This document shows positions 8,689 through 18,655 of a stretch of 64,000 nucleotides of DNA, one piece after another. The DNA is taken from assembly GCA_904384225.1 (NCBI GenBank), contig CAJFJV010000001.1, forward strand, positions 62,001 through 126,000. Reading direction: 5' to 3'. The position numbers and the translations under genes are program-made. The notes beneath the pieces are model-generated. The model made no database searches. It had not been told where the DNA came from and saw only the letters and a list, made by a program, of their open reading frames with translations. Position 1 is the first letter of the stretch. Each line of letters starts with the position of its first letter. The DNA comes from an uncultured Oscillospiraceae bacterium. GTDB taxonomy: Bacteria > Bacillota > Clostridia > Oscillospirales > Ruminococcaceae.

Positions 8689-8940
8689 ATGCCGAATATT
8701 AAGTCCGCAAAAAAGAGAGTTCAGGTCAACGCTGTAAGAGCTGCACGCAACAAGGCTGCAAACTCCAACCTGAAAACCATTTTGAAAAAGACAAACATCG
8801 CGATTGAAAACGACGAGAATAAAGCGGAGGCGGTGAAGGTCGCAGTCAAAGCACTCGATCAGGCTTGCGCCAAAGGTTTGATTCACAAAAACAAAGCCGC
8901 CAGAAAAAAATCGCAGATCATGCGCAAAGCAAACGCTTAA
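8689..8940 (+). CDS. rpsT: 30S ribosomal protein S20
   Basis: MPNIKSAKKRVQVNAVRAARNKAANSNLKTILKK...; RBS aggaggtgcaaagg. Confidence 0.96.
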   Translation: MPNIKSAKKRVQVNAVRAARNKAANSNLKTILKKTNIAIENDENKAEAVKVAVKALDQACAKGLIHKNKAARKKSQIMRKANA

Positions 8941-8959
8941 TTTTTTGTTTGCCATAAAG

Positions 8960-9012
8960 AAAAAAATCAGGAATGACGTCCCGTTTCTTCGGGAAGTATT
9001 CCTGATTTTTTA
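8960..9012 (+). terminator. rpsT terminator
   Basis: AAAAATCAGGAAT...ATTCCTGATTTTTT. Confidence 0.85.
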
Positions 9013-9121
9013 TTTGCCTTTTTTCCTTAAATCGTACTGGGTGCTTCCAAGCCGCCCTCCGATAATATGGTTTTGCGGCGGATGGCGCATGCCCGTTTCC
9101 CGCCGCACCAGCTTTAAGCGG

Positions 9122-11143
9122 TCACACCCCGATCAGCAGCCGGCCAATTTGATAGACCGCAAGGGCCACCACATAAGCCGCGCCCGTCTGATATAAGGCC
9201 GTCAAAACCGCGCGCCGCGTCGATCCCAGTTCGCGCTTTGCCGCGGCAAAAGCCGCTACGCACGGCATATATAAAATGGTAAACGTCAAGAACGACAGAG
9301 CGGTAAGCGGTGTAAAAATGGTGGAAAGCGCGGCGGAAAGCTGCGCATCCGTTCCTGCCCCGGTCAAAATGGACAGCGTACTGACCACAGATTCCTTTGC
9401 TGTAAAGCCTGTAATCAGCGCTGTCGAAGCACGCCAGTCGCCAAAGCCAAGCGGGGCAAAAAGCGGCGCAACAAAAGAGCCGATAGCCGCCAGCATGCTG
9501 TCCGCACTGTTTTCCACCAAATGCAGGTCGAAGCGGAAGCTCTGCAAAAACCAGATGACAATGGAAGCCAAAAAGATGACAGTAAAAGCCTTATGTAAAA
9601 AATCCTTTGCTTTTTCCCACATGTGGAGCAGTACATTCCGGGCGGAAGGCAGCCGGTATGCCGGCAGCTCCATCACAAACGGAACCGGCTTCCCGTGGAA
9701 GACGGTGTTTTTCAGCAGCAGGCCGGACAGCACGGCAACCAGAATGCCGGTCAAATACATGGCGCACATGACAATGCCGCCGTGCTTCGGAAAAAAGGCG
9801 GCTGTAATCATGCCGTAAATCGGAAGCTTCGCACTGCAGGACATAAATGGGGTAAGGAGGATCGTCATTCTCCTGTCCCGCTCGCTTGAAAGCGTTCTTG
9901 TGGCCATAATTGCCGGGACGCTGCATCCAAAGCCGATCAGCATGGGAACGAACGAACGGCCGGACAGCCCGATTTTCCGCAGGAGCTTATCCATAACAAA
10001 GGCAACCCGCGCCATATAGCCGCTGTCTTCCAAGATAGACAAAAAGAAAAAGAGGACTACAATAATCGGAAGGAAAGACAGCACGCTTCCGACGCCCGTA
10101 CATACGCCGTTAATCAAAAGGGACTGGAGCCACGGCGTCACATCCCACTGCACAAGCAAAGCGGAAAGGCGGCTTACGCCCATATCGATCCCCTGTTCCA
10201 GCAAGGACTGAAGCGGCGCACCGATTACATTAAAAGTCAGCCAGAACACCAACAGCATGATGCAGATAAAAATCGGGATTCCCAAGATCCGGTGGGTCAG
10301 GATCCGGTCTATCTTTTCTGAACGGAGCTGCTCTTTGGTCTCGCCGCGTTTGACGACACATTCCCTGCAAAGCCCTTCAATATACTGATAGCGCATATCC
10401 GCAAGCGCCGCTTCCCGATCCGTCCCGAGCTCTTCCTCCATGTCCTGCACCAGATGGTTGATTAAATGCAGGTCGTTTGGATGGATGCCAAGCTTTTTGG
10501 CAGTGGGTTCATCGCCCTCCACAAGCTTTGTGGCGGCAAAGCGCAGCGGATACCCCGCTTTTTTGGCGTGATCCTCAACGATATGTGCTACGGCGTGTAC
10601 CGCACGGTGTACCGGCCCAGTGCAAAAGTCCAGATGCTCCGGCTTTTTTCCAGTTTTAACCGTCCGCACCACCGCATCCGTCAAATCGGCGATCCCTTCG
10701 CCCTTCCCCGCAGAAATCGGGATAACCGGCACCCCAAGCCGAGTCTCCAAGCCCTTTACATCAATGGTGTTTCCGCTGGCACGCACTTCATCCATCATAT
10801 TCAGTGCTATGACCATCGGGATCGACAGCTCCATCAGCTGCAAAGTCAGATAGAGGTTCCGCTCAATATTGGTTGCATCCACAATGTTGATAATGGCCTG
10901 CGGGTGTTCGTCTAACAAGAAGTCGCGCGTTACGACCTCCTCCGACGTATAGGGAGAAAGGGAATAAATGCCCGGAAGGTCCACCAACGTCATCTCTTTG
11001 TGCTTTAGGATACGGCCCTCTTTCTTTTCCACCGTAACGCCGGGAAAATTTCCAACATGCTGATTGCTTCCGGTCAGGCAATTAAACAGCGTGGTCTTTC
11101 CGCTGTTTTGGTTGCCGGCAAGCGCCAGAAGGATTCCGCTCAT
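9122..11143 (-). CDS. feoB: Ferrous iron transport protein B
   Basis: G-domain GNQNSGKTTLFNCLTG, DLPGIYSL, plus Fe(II) permease membrane domain. Confidence 0.95.
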   Translation of the reverse strand: MSGILLALAGNQNSGKTTLFNCLTGSNQHVGNFPGVTVEKKEGRILKHKEMTLVDLPGIYSLSPYTSEEVVTRDFLLDEHPQAIINIVDATNIERNLYLTLQLMELSIPMVIALNMMDEVRASGNTIDVKGLETRLGVPVIPISAGKGEGIADLTDAVVRTVKTGKKPEHLDFCTGPVHRAVHAVAHIVEDHAKKAGYPLRFAATKLVEGDEPTAKKLGIHPNDLHLINHLVQDMEEELGTDREAALADMRYQYIEGLCRECVVKRGETKEQLRSEKIDRILTHRILGIPIFICIMLLVFWLTFNVIGAPLQSLLEQGIDMGVSRLSALLVQWDVTPWLQSLLINGVCTGVGSVLSFLPIIVVLFFFLSILEDSGYMARVAFVMDKLLRKIGLSGRSFVPMLIGFGCSVPAIMATRTLSSERDRRMTILLTPFMSCSAKLPIYGMITAAFFPKHGGIVMCAMYLTGILVAVLSGLLLKNTVFHGKPVPFVMELPAYRLPSARNVLLHMWEKAKDFLHKAFTVIFLASIVIWFLQSFRFDLHLVENSADSMLAAIGSFVAPLFAPLGFGDWRASTALITGFTAKESVVSTLSILTGAGTDAQLSAALSTIFTPLTALSFLTFTILYMPCVAAFAAAKRELGSTRRAVLTALYQTGAAYVVALAVYQIGRLLIGV

Positions 11144-11373
11144 TTTGCCGCCTCCTTTTGAATGGTCAGTTTTGCTGCGTCCTCTTTCCGGATCGTCAGC
11201 ACATAGCCGCGAAGGAACAGTTCGATCGGATCGCCCATCGGCGCCACCTTTCGCACCTGCACATGTGTTTTGGGCGTCAGGCCCATATCCAGAAGATGGC
11301 GCCGCAGCGCCCCCTCCCCGCCCACGGTTAGAATTACGCCTCCCTCTCCGGGTTTCAGCTGATCCAATGTCAT
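11140..11373 (-). CDS. feoA: Ferrous iron transport protein A
   Basis: MTLDQLKPGEGGVILTVGGEGALRRHLLDMGLTPKTHVQVRKVAPMGDPIELFLRGYVLTIRKEDA; overlaps feoB start; start trimmed to 11373. Confidence 0.92.
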   Translation of the reverse strand: MTLDQLKPGEGGVILTVGGEGALRRHLLDMGLTPKTHVQVRKVAPMGDPIELFLRGYVLTIRKEDAAKLTIQKEAAK

Positions 11374-11597
11374 GTTATCATCCTCCTGTGCTCTGCTGGT
11401 GTGATCGGTATAGTGGAGGCGGGGCCGCCCTATAATAAAAAACTGCGGAACAGTGAAGGTGCTGTCCCGCAGATATCTGCTACCCAAAAGGCGCGGCCTA
11501 CGCCTGTTTTTTTTACTCTTTTCCGTCTCATTATAACGGCTTTCTCCCGCTCTGTCAAGCAGGCTTCCCCGCAGCTGCGCCGCTTGGCCTTTTCCCG

Positions 11598-12449
11598 CTA
11601 TCCCTTGTCAAAAAGGCGGCGGCGCTGTGTGGACTGGACGAAAAGCCGTTTCAGCTCCTGTGCGTTTTCCGTCTGCACCTGCTCCTTCAGATGATTCAGC
11701 GCCGCGATAAACGCGTCGATTTCCGGAACAAGCATATCCTTGTTCAAAAAGAACAGCTCTGTCCACATGGTTTCGTTGATCTTGGCAATCCGCGTCAAAT
11801 CCCGGAAGGAATCGCCGGTATACGCCACCAAATGCTCGTTCGGGTTTGCGTTCATCAGACTCACGGCTATGGCGTGCGTCAGCTGCGAAAGATAGCCGAT
11901 CATCCGGTCGTGCTCCTCCGGCGAAAGCGTCGTGATCCGGTCAAAGCGGAGCGTGCGCCCCAATTCCTCAGCAAAATCGATACCCGCAGGCGTATTCTTG
12001 TCCGTCGGCGTCACGATATAATTGGCCTCAAGGAAAATGCGGTTGTCGCTGTTTTGTACGCCGCTCACTTCTTTTCCTGCCATTGGATGCGCCGCAATAA
12101 ATTCTGCATCCGGCCGCAAAACAGCCTGTACGTCATAGACTACCGCACGCTTTACACCGCTTACATCCGTCACAAAAATGCCGGGCTTAAAATACTGCTG
12201 GTTTCCCCGCACCCAATCGACCATTTTCGCCGGATACAGCCCCAAAACAACAGCGTCGGCCTCTTGAATCAGCTCAGGCTTTGGAAAGGACGCCCCTTTT
12301 TTAATGTACCCTTTGTCCAAAGCAAAGGCAACCGCCTCTTCATCCGGGTCGATCGCATACACAGTATACCCCTGTTTTGAAAGGCCCTGCGCATAGCAGC
12401 CGCCGATCAGGCCGAGCCCTACAATCAGGAAGATTTTCTGCTTCATCAT
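11598..12449 (-). CDS. tyrA: Prephenate dehydrogenase
   Basis: IFLIVGLGLIGGCYAQGLSKQGYTVYAID..., 'AAHPMAGKEVSGV'; no ACT domain; overlaps aroA by 4 bp. Confidence 0.92.
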   Translation of the reverse strand: MMKQKIFLIVGLGLIGGCYAQGLSKQGYTVYAIDPDEEAVAFALDKGYIKKGASFPKPELIQEADAVVLGLYPAKMVDWVRGNQQYFKPGIFVTDVSGVKRAVVYDVQAVLRPDAEFIAAHPMAGKEVSGVQNSDNRIFLEANYIVTPTDKNTPAGIDFAEELGRTLRFDRITTLSPEEHDRMIGYLSQLTHAIAVSLMNANPNEHLVAYTGDSFRDLTRIAKINETMWTELFFLNKDMLVPEIDAFIAALNHLKEQVQTENAQELKRLFVQSTQRRRLFDKG

Positions 12450-13717
12450 ACTGCCTCACACTCCACTCTCACGCCGGCGCGGCGCAGCGCCTCGAAAAAA
12501 TCCGGATAGGATTTGTTTACACACTCCGCCCCTTTAATGCAAACCGGCTGCTCTGCTGCGGAAGCAAACACCGCCAGGCTCATCGCAATCCGGTGATCCC
12601 CGTGCCCGCATACCGTAACCGGTTTTTCCATTGGTTTCCGTCCTGAGACCGTCACCGTATCCGCCGTCGACGCGATCCGGACGCCGAGCTTTTTAAGCTC
12701 AGCCTCCATTGCGGCGATCCGGTCGGATTCCTTCATACGCAGCCGCCCCGCATGCAGGATGCGGGTTTCCCCTTCACAGAATGCGGCAAACGCCATCAGC
12801 ACCGGCCCCAGATCCGGGCAATCCGCAAGGTCGATGTCCTTTCCGCAAAGCTCTCCCGGCGAAACCGTTACGCCCCCATCGGAGATTTCTACGCAAGCGC
12901 CCGCTGTACGGAGGATGGAACAGATCGCCCTGTCCCCCTGCATGCTGTCCGGCCGCACGCCCCTGCATGCGGTTTTTGCACCTATCGCCCCGCGTACTGC
13001 AAAAAAGGCGAGCTGGGAATAATCCCCCTCTACGGTATATGCCGTGCTTTGATACCGCTGCCCGCCCGGTATGACGAGCGTATCCCGTCCTTCAAACCAT
13101 GCGTTGACGCCGAAATCGCGCAGCACCTGCAAAGTCAGCAGTACATACGGGCGTGATTCAAACGGCGGCTGGATCTCGATGACCGAATCCTCCTTCAGCA
13201 GCGGGAGCGCCAGCAAAAGGCCCGTCACAAATTGGGAGCTCACATCGCCCCGGACCGTTAGCCTTCCGCCCTTGAGCGCCCCCTCTTGGAAAAGCGCGCC
13301 CTCCTTTTGAAAGAAACGGGCTCCCTGCTTTTCAAAAAGCGACGCGTACACGTCCTGCGGGCGTTCCATCAGCCGCCCCCTGCCGCGGTACACAACCGGG
13401 CAGCCTGCCAGCGAAAACAGCGGGATTAAAAACCGGAGCGTCGAACCCGACTCTGCACAGTCTATCTCGCAGCTGGAAAGGCGCGGCACGCCGCCCGTCC
13501 CCCGTATTTTAAGCGTATCGCCCGTCCTGCTGATTACAGCGCCCAATGCCTCCATTGCGCCGATGGTTGCGTTCACATCGTCCGACGCCGCGACACGGCG
13601 GATGACGCTCTCCCCGTCTGCAAGGCACGCGCATATTATCGCGCGGTGCGCCATGCTCTTTGACGGCGGCGCTTCAACAGCCCCCTGTGCAAAAGAGGGG
13701 TATACCGTGGCCAGCAT
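12446..13717 (-). CDS. aroA: 3-phosphoshikimate 1-carboxyvinyltransferase (EPSP synthase)
   Basis: PPSKSMAHRAIICACLADGES, 'ESGSTLRFLIPL', 'KESDRIAAME'. Confidence 0.95.
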   Translation of the reverse strand: MLATVYPSFAQGAVEAPPSKSMAHRAIICACLADGESVIRRVAASDDVNATIGAMEALGAVISRTGDTLKIRGTGGVPRLSSCEIDCAESGSTLRFLIPLFSLAGCPVVYRGRGRLMERPQDVYASLFEKQGARFFQKEGALFQEGALKGGRLTVRGDVSSQFVTGLLLALPLLKEDSVIEIQPPFESRPYVLLTLQVLRDFGVNAWFEGRDTLVIPGGQRYQSTAYTVEGDYSQLAFFAVRGAIGAKTACRGVRPDSMQGDRAICSILRTAGACVEISDGGVTVSPGELCGKDIDLADCPDLGPVLMAFAAFCEGETRILHAGRLRMKESDRIAAMEAELKKLGVRIASTADTVTVSGRKPMEKPVTVCGHGDHRIAMSLAVFASAAEQPVCIKGAECVNKSYPDFFEALRRAGVRVECEAV

Positions 13718-13718
13718 T

Positions 13719-14735
13719 TTAAAGGCCCCTGCCGATCACTTTGGCAATTGCCCTGCCCTTTTCGATCAGCGTTTTGAATTTTTCCGGTTTTAACGACTGG
13801 GCGCCGTCGCTCCAAGCGCACTCCGGGTTGTTGTGCACTTCCAAAATAAGGCCGTCTGCGCCGGCCGCAATCGCCGCAAGCGACATGGATTCAACCAAAC
13901 GCCAATCGCCGGTCGCGTGGGATGGGTCGATGATAATCGGCAGATGCGTTTTCTGCTTGATGATCGGCACGACGCTCAAATCCAGAGTGTTGCGCGTATA
14001 CTTTTCAAAGGTGCGGATGCCGCGTTCACAGAGGATGACATTTTCGTTGCCGCCCGCCATAATGTATTCCGCCGCCATGATCCACTCCTCAATGGTATTG
14101 GACAGCCCGCGTTTTAGCAAAACAGGCTTTTTGATCGTGCCAAGCGCCTTGAGCAGGTCAAAGTTCTGCATGTTGCGCGCGCCGACTTGGATCAGGTCAA
14201 CATTTTCATTGAATTCCTCCAGCTTGTCTACACCCATCATTTCGGACACGATCGGCATGCCGAACTGCTCGCGCACTTCCGTAAGCCACTTGATCCCGGT
14301 CGAGCCCTGCCCCTGAAATGCATAAGGGGAAGTCCGCGGCTTGTACGCGCCGCCGCGGAACATTTTCGCGCCCGCTTCCTTTACGTCCTTTGCTATTTCA
14401 AACAGCGTTTCCCGCGTTTCCACGGAGCACGGCCCGCCGATTACAACAACGTCCTCTTGGCCGCCCACTTTTACGCCGGCCACGTCGATTACGCTGTCCG
14501 ACGGATGGAAAATCCGGTTGGCCTTTTTATAAGGGGCCGCTACGCGCTGTACGTTGTCGACAGCCGGGTTTGCCGCGATGACTTTTTCGTCTAAAATAGT
14601 GGTGTCGCCCACTACGCCGTAAACGTTGTAGTTTGCGCCCTCAATCACCGTAACGGAAAGGCCTTTCGCTTCAATCTGGCTTACAATCTTTTTGGCCTCT
14701 TCCGCAGAGGCGTCTTTTTTTAAGGTAATAATCAT
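13719..14735 (-). CDS. aroF: 3-deoxy-7-phosphoheptulonate synthase (with N-terminal ferredoxin-like domain)
   Basis: N-terminal regulatory domain then 'VVVIGGPCSVETRETLFEIA', 'FRGGAYKPRTSPYAFQG', 'IIDPSHATGDWRLV'. Confidence 0.95.
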   Translation of the reverse strand: MIITLKKDASAEEAKKIVSQIEAKGLSVTVIEGANYNVYGVVGDTTILDEKVIAANPAVDNVQRVAAPYKKANRIFHPSDSVIDVAGVKVGGQEDVVVIGGPCSVETRETLFEIAKDVKEAGAKMFRGGAYKPRTSPYAFQGQGSTGIKWLTEVREQFGMPIVSEMMGVDKLEEFNENVDLIQVGARNMQNFDLLKALGTIKKPVLLKRGLSNTIEEWIMAAEYIMAGGNENVILCERGIRTFEKYTRNTLDLSVVPIIKQKTHLPIIIDPSHATGDWRLVESMSLAAIAAGADGLILEVHNNPECAWSDGAQSLKPEKFKTLIEKGRAIAKVIGRGL

Positions 14736-15181
14736 TGGTCTTCAGTCCCTTTGCTCAACAAATTTTTTAAGTATTGGATCGCCATCTCGTATCCGGCGAA
14801 CCCGTGCCCATAAAAGGTTTTGACACAGGCCATCCCCGGGTAGGAGATATGGCGGAATTTTTCCCGTTCATAGATATTGGACAAGTGCACCTCCACTGCC
14901 GGAAGGCCCACCGCCTTCAGTGCGTCAAGGATTGCCACGCTGGTATGCGTATAGGCCGCAGGGTTGATCACAATCCCGTCCTTTTCCTGATAGGCAGCCT
15001 GTATGGCATCTACGATTGCGCCCTCGTGGTTGCTCTGCACAATCTCGACCTCCACCTTTTCCCGTGCGCACACCTCTTCGATAAACGACACAAGCCCCGC
15101 ATACGTGCGGCTTCCGTAAATCTCCGGCTCGCGGACGCCCAGCATATTCAGGTTCGGCCCGTTAATCACAAGCAGTTTCAT
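14732..15181 (-). CDS. aroQ: Type II 3-dehydroquinate dehydratase
   Basis: MKLLVINGPNLNMLGVREPEIYG, 'QSNHEGAIVDAIQ', 'INPAAYTHTSVAI'. Confidence 0.96.
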   Translation of the reverse strand: MKLLVINGPNLNMLGVREPEIYGSRTYAGLVSFIEEVCAREKVEVEIVQSNHEGAIVDAIQAAYQEKDGIVINPAAYTHTSVAILDALKAVGLPAVEVHLSNIYEREKFRHISYPGMACVKTFYGHGFAGYEMAIQYLKNLLSKGTEDQ

Positions 15182-16424
15182 AAAACCTCTCCTCTATTTC
15201 TTTCACCGTTTGTTCTGCGGACGCTTCGTCCTCTCCGTCAAACGCAACGACAAAATCTGCGCACGCGCGGTATACGGGCATCCGCGCTTCGTACAGTGCG
15301 GCAACCTGTTTTGCGTTTTGCGCAAGCGGCCGCCCGTTCCCGCCCGCCAACAAGGGGAGCGGCCGGTCGATCAGGCAGAGCGTGCCGTTTTGCTTTAACC
15401 GGCGCACATTCTCCTCCCGGAGCACGGTTCCGCCGCCGCACGCAAGAACCAAGCCGTTTTCTTTGGAAAGCCTGGCTGCGGCGGCCGCCTCCCGCTGTCT
15501 AAACCATGCCTCGCCTTTTTGCTCAAAAATCGACGGAATATCCATTCCCGTCTCTTTGACAATTTCGTCGTCCAGATCCACAAAACGGCGCCCCATTTTT
15601 GCGGCGGCCGCCTTCCCAAGCGTTGTCTTCCCCGCCGAAGGCATCCCGCACAAAACAAGATTGGCCTTTTCCAAAACAAGCGCGCGGTAGATCTCTTCTA
15701 TGCGCGTATCGCTTATCCTCTTCCCGGTAAACAGCTCCGATGCGTATTTCGCCTGCGCCACAAGCATGCGCAGCCCGCCCATATGCGGAATCCCCCGCTG
15801 TGCCGCCTCTTCCATCAGCCTCGTCCGCAAGGGGTTGTACACCACGTCGAATACGGCGCCAAGCTGCCGAAAGCAGGCCGGATCGATCGGAAGGCCGTCG
15901 TTCTCTGGGTACATGCCGCAAGGCGACGCGTTTACGAGGATCTGGGTATCCGAAAGCGCGGCGGCTTCTTCATAAGTGACCGTACCCGCGCTTTTCCTGC
16001 GGCTTACCACGGTAACTTCTCCCGCGCCGCAGTACTGCATTACCGCTTTCACGGTTTTGCAGGTCCCGCCGCTGCCTAAGATCATCACGCGCTTGTGCGC
16101 CGGATCGACGCCAAGCCGCCGCACCATATATAAAAAGCCGTCAAAATCCGTATTATAGCCGAAAAGCCGTCCGTCCCGGTTCACCACCGTGTTGACCGCG
16201 CCAATCTGTGCCGCCCGGCTGTCTATCTCGTCGCACAGCGGGATGACCGTCTGTTTATAAGGGATCGTCACATTGAGCGCCGCAAACGGCCGCTCGGCAA
16301 ACAGCCGGCGAACCGCATCCTCCGGCATAGGCATCAGCGCATACGCGTACCCGCCCAGCGCTTCATGGATCGGTTTTGAGAAGCTGTGCGAAAGCTGGCC
16401 GCCGATCAGTCCGTATTGCTCCAA
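15162..16424 (-). CDS. aroEK: Fused shikimate dehydrogenase-shikimate kinase
   Basis: N-terminal AroE (LIGGQLSHSFSKPIHEALGG...NVTIPYKQTVIP) fused to C-terminal AroK (LVLCGMPSAGKTTLGKAAAAKMGRRFVDLDDEIVKETG). Confidence 0.94.
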   Translation of the reverse strand: MEQYGLIGGQLSHSFSKPIHEALGGYAYALMPMPEDAVRRLFAERPFAALNVTIPYKQTVIPLCDEIDSRAAQIGAVNTVVNRDGRLFGYNTDFDGFLYMVRRLGVDPAHKRVMILGSGGTCKTVKAVMQYCGAGEVTVVSRRKSAGTVTYEEAAALSDTQILVNASPCGMYPENDGLPIDPACFRQLGAVFDVVYNPLRTRLMEEAAQRGIPHMGGLRMLVAQAKYASELFTGKRISDTRIEEIYRALVLEKANLVLCGMPSAGKTTLGKAAAAKMGRRFVDLDDEIVKETGMDIPSIFEQKGEAWFRQREAAAAARLSKENGLVLACGGGTVLREENVRRLKQNGTLCLIDRPLPLLAGGNGRPLAQNAKQVAALYEARMPVYRACADFVVAFDGEDEASAEQTVKEIEERFYETACD

Positions 16425-16475
16425 GATAATGCCTCCTTTGCTTTTAGCCGCGGCGGCGCCGCAAGCTGTCTCCTG

Positions 16476-17600
16476 TTATTTTTTCCCCGGCCCGCCGCGC
16501 CCCGCTGTCCAAAGATAGCCATACCGTTCACAAAACAGGTCGACAAGCGCGATTGCTGTCACAGAATCCACGACCACGCGGGCGCGGTGGATGACGGCCG
16601 GGTCGTGCCGCCCTTTAATCTGCAAAACGGCGTCCTCCCTTTTCACCACGTCCACTGTCTGCTGCTGCTTATAAATAGAAGGCGTCGGCTTGACCGCCGT
16701 CTGAAAGCGGATGGGCATCCCGTTTGTGATCCCGCCGTTTATCCCGCCGTTGCGGTTTGTCCGGGTCTTGACCTGTCCGCCCTCCATATAAAACGGGTCG
16801 TTCGCCTCGCTTCCGTAAAGGGCGGCAAAGCCAAATCCGTCGCCGAACGCCACGCCCTTTACTGCCGGGACGCTGTAAAGCAGGGCGGACACCCGGCTTT
16901 CCACCGAATGGAAAAACGGTTCTCCGATCCCAGCCGGCATGCCGGTCACGGCCGTTTCCAGTATCCCGCCGACACTGTCCCCGGCGGCCGCAGCCTTTTC
17001 CATTTCGGCCGTCATGCGCGCGCCGGCTTCTTCCTCCAGCACGGCAAGATAGGCGGCGTTTAACTGCGCAATCTGCCGCTCCAGCTCATCCCCGCCTTCG
17101 GCAAAGGGCGCATCCTCTATGCCGTGCAGGGATTTGATGTGCGTGCCGACGGCAATGCCGTAGCCCTTTAATATCTGAAGGCAGATCGCGCCGGCCGCCA
17201 CAATCGGCGCTGTCAGGCGGCCGGAAAAATGCCCGCCGCCGCGGTAATCCTGAAACCCAAAATACTTTTCATACGCCGTATAGTCGGCATGGGAAGGCCG
17301 CGCCAATGCCTTAAGCGCTTCATAATCGCCGCTGCGCTGTGACCGGTTTTCAATCAGGAGGCAAAGCGGTGTCCCCGTTGTATATCCGTCGAAAAAGCCG
17401 CTGACAAAGCGGATTTCGTCGTCCTCATGCCGCTTCGTTGAAATATTCCCCTTTGGGCGGCGCTTGTCCATCTGTCCCGCTATAAAGGGCAGGTCGAGCT
17501 TTATACCCGGCGCAAGCCCTTCTATCACTGCCCCGATGGCGGCGGAATGCGACTCTCCAAACAGTGTAACAGACAAAGCGTTTCCGATTGTGCTTTTCAT
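16476..17600 (-). CDS. aroC: Chorismate synthase
   Basis: MKSTIGNALSVTLFGESHSAAIGAVIEGLAPG, 'DDEIRFVSGFFDGYTTGTPL', 'DYRGGGHFSGR'. Confidence 0.95.
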   Translation of the reverse strand: MKSTIGNALSVTLFGESHSAAIGAVIEGLAPGIKLDLPFIAGQMDKRRPKGNISTKRHEDDEIRFVSGFFDGYTTGTPLCLLIENRSQRSGDYEALKALARPSHADYTAYEKYFGFQDYRGGGHFSGRLTAPIVAAGAICLQILKGYGIAVGTHIKSLHGIEDAPFAEGGDELERQIAQLNAAYLAVLEEEAGARMTAEMEKAAAAGDSVGGILETAVTGMPAGIGEPFFHSVESRVSALLYSVPAVKGVAFGDGFGFAALYGSEANDPFYMEGGQVKTRTNRNGGINGGITNGMPIRFQTAVKPTPSIYKQQQTVDVVKREDAVLQIKGRHDPAVIHRARVVVDSVTAIALVDLFCERYGYLWTAGRGGPGKK

Positions 17601-18613
17601 TTTCCCTGTCCTTTCAAAAGCGTAAGAAGCGACGCCGTTTCCACCTCGCAGATCCGCGCTTTCCCCGGGCAGTCTACCCGGATAGTGGAAATAAACGCCC
17701 CGTGCGTCTTTTTGTCCCGTGTAATCGCCTCGTATACTGCGTCCGCGTCATACGGCATATCCGGATTGACGCCGATCTTTTGCAGCACCGCGCGGACCCG
17801 CCGCCGCAGCCCTTCGTCCCCGATCATCGGCAGCATGCCGACTGCAACCGCTTCGCCGTGCAGCAGGCCGGACAGACCGTATACGCTTTCCACACCGTGC
17901 CCGATGGTGTGGCCGAAATTCAATATCTTGCGCAGGCCGGCCTCTTTCTCGTCCTGTTCTACTACCCGTTTTTTCACACAGAGGGAGCGATAGATGATCT
18001 CGTCAAGCCGGCTGTAAACGTCGTCTGTTTCCTCAAACAGGGAAAACAGCCCCGCATCCCCGATAAGCCCTGCTTTCACCGCTTCTACCAGCCCGTTGTT
18101 CAAGTGGCGGCGCGGCAAGGTGGAAAGCACCTCCGGATCCGCCACAACCAGCTCCGGCTGATAAAACGTCCCGATGCTGTTTTTTACGCCGTCCAGATTG
18201 ATAGCGGTTTTGCCGCCGATGCTGGAATCAATCTGGGAAAGGCTGGTCGTCGGCATGTTGATGAAGCGGATCCCGCGCATATAGCAGGAGGCCGCAAAAC
18301 CGCCCAAATCCCCGATAACGCCGCCGCCCACTGCAATCAGCAAGTCGCGCCGCCCGAATTTGCACGACAAAAGCTTCCGGCACACATCTTCAAACACAGG
18401 GAAGCTTTTTGCGCCCTCTCCTTTCCCGACCGTCATAACCTCCGCACCGGCGCACTGTTCATAGACAGTCTTGACATGGCGTACCGGCACGCCGTCGTCG
18501 GTCAGGATCAATATTTTCCCATTTAAATCAGTAAAGCGAGAAAGGCCCGAAAAATCGCCTCTGCCCAGAAAAACAGAATATCCTTTCGGGTTTAAATCGA
18601 TTGAAAGCTGCAT
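17597..18613 (-). CDS. aroB: 3-dehydroquinate synthase
   Basis: 'LLIAVGGGVIGDLGGFAASCYMRGIRFINMPTTSLSQIDSSIGGKTAINL', 'LNFGHTIGHGVE', 'LHGEAVAVGM'. Confidence 0.96.
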   Translation of the reverse strand: MQLSIDLNPKGYSVFLGRGDFSGLSRFTDLNGKILILTDDGVPVRHVKTVYEQCAGAEVMTVGKGEGAKSFPVFEDVCRKLLSCKFGRRDLLIAVGGGVIGDLGGFAASCYMRGIRFINMPTTSLSQIDSSIGGKTAINLDGVKNSIGTFYQPELVVADPEVLSTLPRRHLNNGLVEAVKAGLIGDAGLFSLFEETDDVYSRLDEIIYRSLCVKKRVVEQDEKEAGLRKILNFGHTIGHGVESVYGLSGLLHGEAVAVGMLPMIGDEGLRRRVRAVLQKIGVNPDMPYDADAVYEAITRDKKTHGAFISTIRVDCPGKARICEVETASLLTLLKGQGK

Positions 18614-18655
18614 GCTGTAAAACCTCCTACGAAACCGCCGCCGGCCGGCCCGGCC

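Noticed and set aside
11374-11597. Fur box upstream of feoA
   Set aside because: No convincing GATAATGATTATC-like 19-mer found in the tyrA-feoA gap; not supported by reading alone.
17588-18526. 312-aa plus-strand ORF
   Set aside because: Antisense to aroB with low-complexity, His/Arg-rich composition typical of shadow frames.
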